From: an uncultured Pseudomonadota bacterium
GTDB lineage: Bacteria > Bdellovibrionota_B > Oligoflexia > Oligoflexales > CAILAO01
Reading direction: 5' to 3'
DNA: 15,563 nucleotides
Assembly (NCBI GenBank): GCA_903832105.1
Contig: CAILAO010000724.1
Coordinates: 1-15,563, forward strand
The position numbers were made by a program, and so were the translations under genes. This document shows positions 5,575-12,900 of the stretch, in pieces (position 1 is the stretch's first letter; each line of letters starts with the position of its first letter). The notes beneath the pieces are model-generated. The model did not search any database. It saw only the letters and a list, made by a program, of their open reading frames with translations, and had not been told where the DNA came from.

Positions 5575-8500
5575 ATGACGTCCACACCGTTCTCATTGCG
5601 CTTAAAACGTGGTGCGCGGATCACATTGAAGATTTTTCTTTACGTGATTCTCACGGTTATTGTTCTTTTTTTTGTAGCTCACGAAGCTGTGAATATTTTC
5701 GTCAGTTCAAACGACATTTCAGTCCTCATTAAAGATATCGTCCAAAGGGAAACCGGTGGCAAACTTGAGATTCAAGAAGTCAAGTTCGGTGCGTTTTCAG
5801 GGTTAAGTCTATATGGAGTAAAATTTTTTCCTCCGCTCCCGGGGGACAAAAGAGGTTTCGTAAACGGAGGGGATGTCACTCAAGAACCTCTTGCAAACGT
5901 TAAAGAGGTTGCCCTCAAATACCGCTTCTGGACAGTGTTTGTTGGCATGATTCGCATCAATGCCGTTCAAGTGGTTAATCCGGACATCCAACTAAAAGAC
6001 CAAGATGGGGTGATGAATTTTTCGGGAATTCTTGATTACCGGAAGGAGCACTTTCCCGTAGTCACACAAGAACCTCTGTCAGAAGAACCTCCCAAGACGT
6101 CAGAGGAAGCTAAGGGCGAGCTAAGACTTTCTTCCCTCGTACCCATCAGTCCGAAGTTTTTAATTCTCCCCCTCAGCATCAAAGTACGAAACGTCGGTGT
6201 CCAAAATCTATTGCTTGACCTCAAAAAATTTAAAAAGGACACCCTCATCTCGCATACCTCGCTCAAGGGACCATCGGTCGATGTCGGTCTCTCGATATTT
6301 ACCAACACCAGTCGGTTAGCGGTCACTGTCAAGGGTGGAGCGCAAGATGAAATTGAGTTTTTTGTCGATGATCTTGACGCAGCCACAAAAAAATCCACCG
6401 AACAGAAGATGACTCGCAAGATGTACGTTCGATCAGCAATCGTCTTACAGATAGCAGTTGAAGACTTGCAACGACTTAAGATCGACTTAGATGGAAAACT
6501 CCATGAAATTCAAGGAAACGGGCTCTCCTATAAGGATCGAACGGCGAAACTTGCATTTGATTTGAGGCTCTTAGATCACTTAAGCGGCCTTCGCCTTGAA
6601 AACCTTGATGTCAACCTCATGAATGCTCTGATCTACCACTTCCGGGGCGAGGTTTTGTTTCCAAAGGACAACTTAGACGAAATCATCCTCGATCTGAAGC
6701 AGGACTTCAAACTATCGATTGACGAGGCAGTTTCGCTCGCAGCTCCTTTTGTGCCTGGGCTTGAGGGCAGCGGCCTTATTGCCTTAGACAAATTTGAAGT
6801 CAAAGGAAAGGTTGTTCCCGCTCACTACAAGAAAGGGATGGAGCCAAAAATTGGAAAAACATCCTTGAGCGAATCGCTAAAAAAGAAAGAGGGTCAAGCG
6901 GAGGGTGAGGAAAAAAGCGAAAAGTTAGGCGAACAAAAGCAAGAAAAAGAATTTCCCCGCATCTCAGCCTTGCTAAATATTAATGGTGTTACGCTAAATC
7001 TTCATAAACAAGGTTTGAGCCTAGGACCTCTTTCGGGGACTGTAGCGCTTGCGGGAGGAGCTTCACTCCTTGGGAGCGGACCCGAAATCGAGGCGGCTGT
7101 TAATCTTTTGCTAGAGAAACTTCGAGTTAAGCAAAACACTCCGGTTGGTGACGTCGAAGTCACAATAAATGGATTTACAACGAATCTAACCGCGAAAATT
7201 CTCTATCCCGAACTTATGGTCCCGGTGTTTAAGTTTAATGTTGAAGCTGAACATATTAAAACCCACGGACCAAATGTGAGTGAGCTTGATGTTCCGCTAT
7301 TTGTTAGCGTGGATGCCGATTCTGGCAAATCACTAGAGCGCTTTGGCGCCGCGGCGCGCTTTGAACTTGGCGACCTTGTCGAAATCTCGGCGGTCGGAGA
7401 CTGTAAGAACTTCTGCGAAAAGTTTCGAGCGAATGCCGCAGTGAGGCTTGCCGCTCTTAACGATCTCTTTGCGATCGTTGTTCCCTTGAGTGGCAAGCTT
7501 GGATTGGCTAAGGTTCTTCCTTCCCGTCTCGAAGGAGCGGTTGATCTGCAGCTACTCGCAAAGGGAACGATTCCTGATCCGAGAAAAGGCGACGTCGGGG
7601 CAATTTTGAAGAAGGGCAGCGTATACTTTAACACACAGCTCAATATGGCTGACGTAGGCGTTACGCTCCCGAACATCGTTGAACTGGATAAACTTAACAC
7701 AAGACTTTCTCTAACGGGTGATCTACGCGAGCAAAAGCTTAGTCTCACAAAAAATTTCAAAAAATTTGCGCTTTTGGGCGCGCCGGAAAAAGAGGGCGCT
7801 GCACCCGTAACAAAAGTAGAGTTGAAGCGTATGTCAACTGAAGTGTCCGTTGTTAACCAGATCGCACCAACATTTGACCTAAAAAATCCGTTGCAAGGCA
7901 TCACGACTTCGATTGATTCTAGGTTTTATATTGGGAAAACCGTCGTAGAATCAGCCGGGCAAACGTTAACCGATATTGAGTTTGGCGTAAAGGCAACCCA
8001 AGCCAAGATGTCAGACATTAACTTAGCAGAGGCCTTTGTATTCGTGCCAAACTTCGGCGCGCGGGTTACGGTCGACGCCAAGACGAAACTGACAGAGAAA
8101 TTCATGCCATCTTCTTTTGGGGCAGGACTTAAACTTGTTGTTGATCACACAAGCAGTAAAAAACTTCCTGGGGGCGTGCAAACCACCGGAAACCTCGGCC
8201 TTAACTTTAGGGCGTGGTCGCAAGACATGAAGGTCGCCCGTCTTTCGGGCGATGCCAATTTTGACAAGTTTTCGGTTACGATCCCTGGTAAAGCACCAGA
8301 CCAACCAGCAGTTCTCGTGGTGGAAAACATCAATGGTAAAATTCCTTTTGCGCAGCAGGTTGATATCCCCTCTCTTGAAAAATCTACGCCAGAGGCTCAA
8401 GCGGCCAAACCAGCAGCGGCTACGGCTGCGGGAACAAAAGATAAGGAGATTGCAGAAGACGTCTTAGCGGAGGAAAAGTTTGAAAAGGCGGTGGAGAAAT

Positions 8501-9336
8501 ATAAAGAGAAAAACAAGTCATACTTTAAAGACAGCACTAATATGGTGACTCTTGTAGATTACGGGAACGTCCGTCCATTTTATCCAAAAAAGCAGCCCCT
8601 TTCGATCGAAAAACTCTCGGTAGCTAATCTTGACTTTTCAAACATGGAATTTGATCTCGAGCTAAAACAAAATTGGTTTGCGCTAAATCAGTTTGTCATT
8701 AACTTTTTAGGCGGAAAAATCCAAGGAGACCTTCAATTGGCCTTTGAGATCAAGCCCGACTCGCCAAAGGATTCGCCTCAAGCCCTTAGGACTTCCATCC
8801 ACTTGACAAGGCTTAACTCACAAAAGCTTATTGATAACTTCCCGAAGCTAAAAGAACGCGCCACTTCGTGGAGTCTCCTATCTGATCCTTACATCGACGG
8901 GACCATTCACTTTAACTTTGATTTTAAATCGCGCGACATGTCTGGCGGCATCGAAATTACCTCAATTGGCCGTGAACAGCTTAAAATGATCCTATATTAC
9001 GTCGATCCACAGGAACGAGATCCGAATATTCGTAACATCAGAAATGCCCTCAATATTGGCGAAATTCGTAATGTCTCTGTTCCCCTTAAAAACGGTTTAA
9101 TCGGTATTGATGTCGATGTCAGGCTTCTTTCAGCGCCAATTCCGACGCCTAAAATTCAGCGATTCCCCATCAGTCAGCTTGTTGGAAATTTCATGGAGGG
9201 GGGCGATAAAGAAGCGCCTAAGGCACCACAAAGTGGCTCTGTCCCAACGGAGAAGGCAATTCAGCCGACGCAGCCGACGCCGCCAACTAAGACGCCTAAA
9301 GAGGCATCTTCGGGGGAAAGTAAAAAGAAGGCTTAA
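5575..9336 (+). CDS. AsmA/YdbH-like inner-membrane-anchored periplasmic protein
   Basis: The product is a 1253-residue protein of the AsmA-like group, several of which (TamB, YhdP, YdbH) form beta-groove bridges carrying phospholipid from inner to outer membrane. A basic N-terminus (RLKRGARITLK) precedes one transmembrane helix at about 19-41. The typical AsmA opening follows: a helix, then TGGKLEIQEVKFGAFSGLSL at about 60-79. Long beta-rich sequence with G-x-L / hydrophobic alternation continues to about 1200. Lys/Glu-rich linkers interrupt it at about 418-461 and 943-985, the second likely coiled-coil. Near 1045 a GGKIQGDLQL strand is typical of the C-terminal AsmA/TamB region. The tail (about 1211-1253) is Pro/Thr/Lys-rich. 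Start ATG has GAGGAG close upstream. The next gene, 11 bases on, encodes a DUF1318 protein, which makes YdbH the best E. coli counterpart by context. Family level is confident; YdbH orthology is inference. Confidence 0.85.
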   Translation: MTSTPFSLRLKRGARITLKIFLYVILTVIVLFFVAHEAVNIFVSSNDISVLIKDIVQRETGGKLEIQEVKFGAFSGLSLYGVKFFPPLPGDKRGFVNGGDVTQEPLANVKEVALKYRFWTVFVGMIRINAVQVVNPDIQLKDQDGVMNFSGILDYRKEHFPVVTQEPLSEEPPKTSEEAKGELRLSSLVPISPKFLILPLSIKVRNVGVQNLLLDLKKFKKDTLISHTSLKGPSVDVGLSIFTNTSRLAVTVKGGAQDEIEFFVDDLDAATKKSTEQKMTRKMYVRSAIVLQIAVEDLQRLKIDLDGKLHEIQGNGLSYKDRTAKLAFDLRLLDHLSGLRLENLDVNLMNALIYHFRGEVLFPKDNLDEIILDLKQDFKLSIDEAVSLAAPFVPGLEGSGLIALDKFEVKGKVVPAHYKKGMEPKIGKTSLSESLKKKEGQAEGEEKSEKLGEQKQEKEFPRISALLNINGVTLNLHKQGLSLGPLSGTVALAGGASLLGSGPEIEAAVNLLLEKLRVKQNTPVGDVEVTINGFTTNLTAKILYPELMVPVFKFNVEAEHIKTHGPNVSELDVPLFVSVDADSGKSLERFGAAARFELGDLVEISAVGDCKNFCEKFRANAAVRLAALNDLFAIVVPLSGKLGLAKVLPSRLEGAVDLQLLAKGTIPDPRKGDVGAILKKGSVYFNTQLNMADVGVTLPNIVELDKLNTRLSLTGDLREQKLSLTKNFKKFALLGAPEKEGAAPVTKVELKRMSTEVSVVNQIAPTFDLKNPLQGITTSIDSRFYIGKTVVESAGQTLTDIEFGVKATQAKMSDINLAEAFVFVPNFGARVTVDAKTKLTEKFMPSSFGAGLKLVVDHTSSKKLPGGVQTTGNLGLNFRAWSQDMKVARLSGDANFDKFSVTIPGKAPDQPAVLVVENINGKIPFAQQVDIPSLEKSTPEAQAAKPAAATAAGTKDKEIAEDVLAEEKFEKAVEKYKEKNKSYFKDSTNMVTLVDYGNVRPFYPKKQPLSIEKLSVANLDFSNMEFDLELKQNWFALNQFVINFLGGKIQGDLQLAFEIKPDSPKDSPQALRTSIHLTRLNSQKLIDNFPKLKERATSWSLLSDPYIDGTIHFNFDFKSRDMSGGIEITSIGREQLKMILYYVDPQERDPNIRNIRNALNIGEIRNVSVPLKNGLIGIDVDVRLLSAPIPTPKIQRFPISQLVGNFMEGGDKEAPKAPQSGSVPTEKAIQPTQPTPPTKTPKEASSGESKKKA

Positions 9337-9347
9337 GGAGGAGAACG

Positions 9348-9947
9348 ATGACTCTCAACCATCATAGATGCAGCGCGTTAGACAAGGGATTCTTAATTGC
9401 GTCTCTTTTGAGTTTGGTCGGTTGCTCTTTTAAGTTTGATCTTACCAGTCAACGAACCGCTCTCGAAAATCAGGTTTTGGGATCATATAACGAACTTGAC
9501 GATGATCTTATCCTCGTCGCTTCCGTCAGGTCTCTTGATTCTTCAGGTAAAAAAAAGGAAGTTGAGGTTTCGGATCTTCAAGCAGCGGCACTTAAGGCTC
9601 GGCAGAATCAGGATTTTAATCGCGACGATATCGACGAACTTAAGTTAGCTTCCATTCTTGGGGAATCATTCGATGGTCAACTCGTGATGCTACCAGAAAA
9701 TATCGGTGAGAAAAAGAGTGCGGATCAGGAACAAGCAAAACTCGCGAGGGTGCTTATTGACGAGGAAAATCGCGACCGCGAAGTCATTTGGAAACGGATA
9801 ATCCAATCGAATGAAAATCTGAGTGAAAAGGATATGCCTGAAGTAAAGAAAACATATGCAAAAATGCTCCATGAAAAGGCAGCTGTAGGTCATTGGATTC
9901 AAGCTGAAAAGGGACAGTGGGAGCAGAAGACGAGTACTGTCCAATAA
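9348..9947 (+). CDS. DUF1318 (YdbL-like) lipoprotein
   Basis: The product is a 199-residue lipoprotein with lipobox L-V-G-C ending at Cys26. The C-terminal half (about 100-195) matches the DUF1318/YdbL pattern: I-L-G-E-x-x-D-G-Q-L near the start, then a helix with E-x-N-R-x-R-x-x-x-x-x-R-I-I, then a segment ending G-x-W-I-Q-x-x-x-G-Q-W near 191. E. coli YdbL is a shorter soluble periplasmic protein that modulates the YdbH-YnbE intermembrane bridge. This one is lipid-anchored and has about 75 extra residues after the anchor, starting FKFDLTSQRTALENQVLGSY, which is not YdbL-like. AAGGAGGAG before the ATG and an 11-base gap from the AsmA-like gene show translational coupling. DUF1318 is confident from pattern; a partner role for the upstream protein is inference from gene order and the E. 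coli parallel. Confidence 0.85.
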   Translation: MTLNHHRCSALDKGFLIASLLSLVGCSFKFDLTSQRTALENQVLGSYNELDDDLILVASVRSLDSSGKKKEVEVSDLQAAALKARQNQDFNRDDIDELKLASILGESFDGQLVMLPENIGEKKSADQEQAKLARVLIDEENRDREVIWKRIIQSNENLSEKDMPEVKKTYAKMLHEKAAVGHWIQAEKGQWEQKTSTVQ

Positions 9948-9985
9948 AATAGGGGTTAAAAAGCACAGGAAATCATCTGGATATC

Positions 9986-12900
9986 ATGCGGAAATTTTTG
10001 ACTAAATTTGGTTTAACTTTAATAGTTATCTTCCTTTGTACTTGCACCAGCCGAAAGTATTTAAAGGAATACGATTCGATTCCGACCGAAACTGGTGATC
10101 GATTCGTTTATCCTACGCAAGTCACCGCAGGAAATGACTCAAGCTTTTCACCGGATCTTTCTCCTAACGGAGCATATGCTGTTTACACTTCGGACAAAAA
10201 GGGCAACAAAGATATTTGGGAAAAAAGTACGTCTGGTGGTTACGCTAGACCCCTGACATTCCACTCCGCTGACGACTTTTCGCCAGTCATCAGCCCCGAC
10301 GCCAAGAAGATTGCGTTTGTGTCGCGGCGTCGCAACGCCGCCGGGGACATTCATATTCTAGATCTTGGATTTAGTCTAAAAAGGCAACTTGGCAATGAAG
10401 AGAGTGCCTTAAACGAAATCGATAACAAAAAATTTGAAAATGCCAATCCCTCTTGGTTTCCGAATAGCGAAAAGATTGTTTTTACGGCGCGTCTTCCCGG
10501 TGAAGTCAATCCTTCGATCATGACAGCGGAGCTGGGTAACTTGGAACCACATATGCTAAATGATCTCAAAGGAAATCAGCCGACCGTTTCGCCAGACGGC
10601 GACAAAATTGCATTTGTCAAAAGTGGAGCAATTCACATTTATTCAATGAAAGATGAGACCGTTCAAAAAGTAACAGATGGTTCATTTTACCAGGACGGAC
10701 AGCCTCGCTTTAGCGTCGACGGAAGATTTCTCTACTTCATAAGATATGCCGATGATACCAATCGAGATGGCAAACTTGATGGAGATGATAATCCAACGAT
10801 ATGGAGACTTGAACTTGCAAAGCAAGCTGTCGCTAAGGCTGAGCTAGAAAATTTTGCTCTAGCTCCTTTTACTAGCGCCGTGTTTGCGACCTATTCCCCG
10901 CAAGTACGTTCTCCCTTCTTATTCTTCACGCTTCAAAGTCATGGAAACCTCGATCTTTTTAAACTTCCAGAGTGGGGTCAACTCAAACCGTATGGAACCC
11001 TTGAGGAAGTAAGACAGGAATTTGAACGAAGGAAGAACTACTTTGATAAGCTTTTCGTGTTACGCGCCCAACAGGTCAAATTTCTTGCTGAGGGCAAAAC
11101 AGCTGAAGCCATCGATCTGATTCTTTGGGAATTAAACCTTTATGTTCAAGAGGGACGTTCTGTAGAAGCCGCCAAATATAAGAAAAAAATTGCGAAGAAT
11201 TTTTCGAGTCGCGAGGATGTTCTGGCTTTATCTGAGATTGCGACGGCAAGGCTTTCCCTGTCACCATATGCCTTCCCGAAGTTTAAAGGTGACTTAAACG
11301 ATGCCGTTAAGGTTAAAATCGAGCAGATCTATGCGAAAGTACAGGAGATCAGCACAAAATTTTCCGGACAGTCCGGAACAAATTCGAGTTTGCCATTGGC
11401 ACGCCGTGTACGCGGAGAAGTGACTCAACTTGAGGCCGAAATATTGGCCGCAAAACGAGAATATTCAGCCGCAAATAAGCTCATGGATGTCATTGCTAAA
11501 GAATATGAAGAAGACAAAGCGCTTTCAGCAAAAGCATCTTACTTTTCTGCTTTACTCGCGGGTGTTTTAAGCGATAAAAACGTGGCCGTTCAACTTTTAC
11601 AAGGAACGGTGAGGAAATACCCCTCAGAGCGTGAGACTGCACTGCTCGCTTCAAACTCCGCAGTTCTGATGACAAAGGAAATCGCCAGTGACGCGTCAGA
11701 AGATCCCCTGGAATACCTGGTAAAGTTAAGAGATTCATCGAAAGATCTCCCCATCCTTCCCGCGACAGCCCATCTTGAAATAGCAAACTATTATATCGAA
11801 AAAAATAATGAAGTCGTGGCAACAAACGAACTTCGTCAGATTGTCGAGACCTATACCGACTCTCCCGAGGTGGTGCTGTCGACGGCGGCTAAGCTGTCAG
11901 AACTGGAAGAAAAGAGTGGCCGTAGTGATCAGGCCGAAGAGATGCTAAAAAAGTTGAACGAGGCGCTGAAGAATTCAAAAGAGGAGTATAAAAAAGAGGC
12001 GAAGGAGCTGCTGGTTGACCTGATCGTGCATAAAGGCGAAAACATGCTCAAGAAGAAAGAGCCTGGAATGGCGATCAAGGAATACCGTAAGGCGCTTGAC
12101 TTAGATCCCTTAAATATCAATGCGCATCGCGGATTAATCGATGCGTCATTTAGGCGAAAGACATTAGAACCGCTTCTTGAAGAGTACGAGATAGCTGCTG
12201 ATGAACATCCGGAAAGTGCTGAGCATCTTTATATTTGGGGCTATGCCATGACTTACGAAATTGACATAGCCAACTCGACACGGGGAAAACTCAAGGCCAT
12301 TGATCGATGTATTCAAATTATGGAAGAGGCCAGACAGCTTAACGGCCAGATTTTACATATTCACCAAACCCTTGGCTGGCTTTATCTTCAAAAGGGGCAC
12401 TGGCAGGACAAGTATTTTGAAGAAGGTGGATTTATAGCGACGCCGTCACAGAAGTATGGAATGGTAAAGGACTTCTTTGGCACAGGCGATCCAAATTGGC
12501 TTGAGCTTGCGATTGATAGCTTTCTCACCGCTCATTTTCTAACAAAGGAAGGTTCTCTTGATCGCGCAAACCTCGCCCTTAATTTAGGGCAAACTTACTA
12601 TGAGCTGAAGAGCTATAAAAAGAGCCTTGATTACTATATGGAACGGATTGAGTGGCTCCCGATTATGCCCATTCGAGAACGAAAAGTTGAAGGTGTCCTA
12701 TTTAGAAGGGCTGGACGGGCTGCTTTCAACATCGAAGAACTTGAACTCGCAGAAAGTCTTCAAAGAAAGGCTCTTGCAGTTTGGGAAAAAGAGAATTCGG
12801 ACCAGGATATTGCCTACTCACTGGACGCCCTTGCACTCACTCTTCGCGAGTTAAAGCGCTATAAAGACTCGGTTGTCTACTATAAGAGACTCCTTCAAAT

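Noticed and set aside
11362..11378. Interrupted palindrome TTCCGGAC-A-GTCCGGAA
   Set aside because: It lies inside the giant gene, encodes an ordinary stretch between helices, has no T-run, and is short enough to be coincidental.
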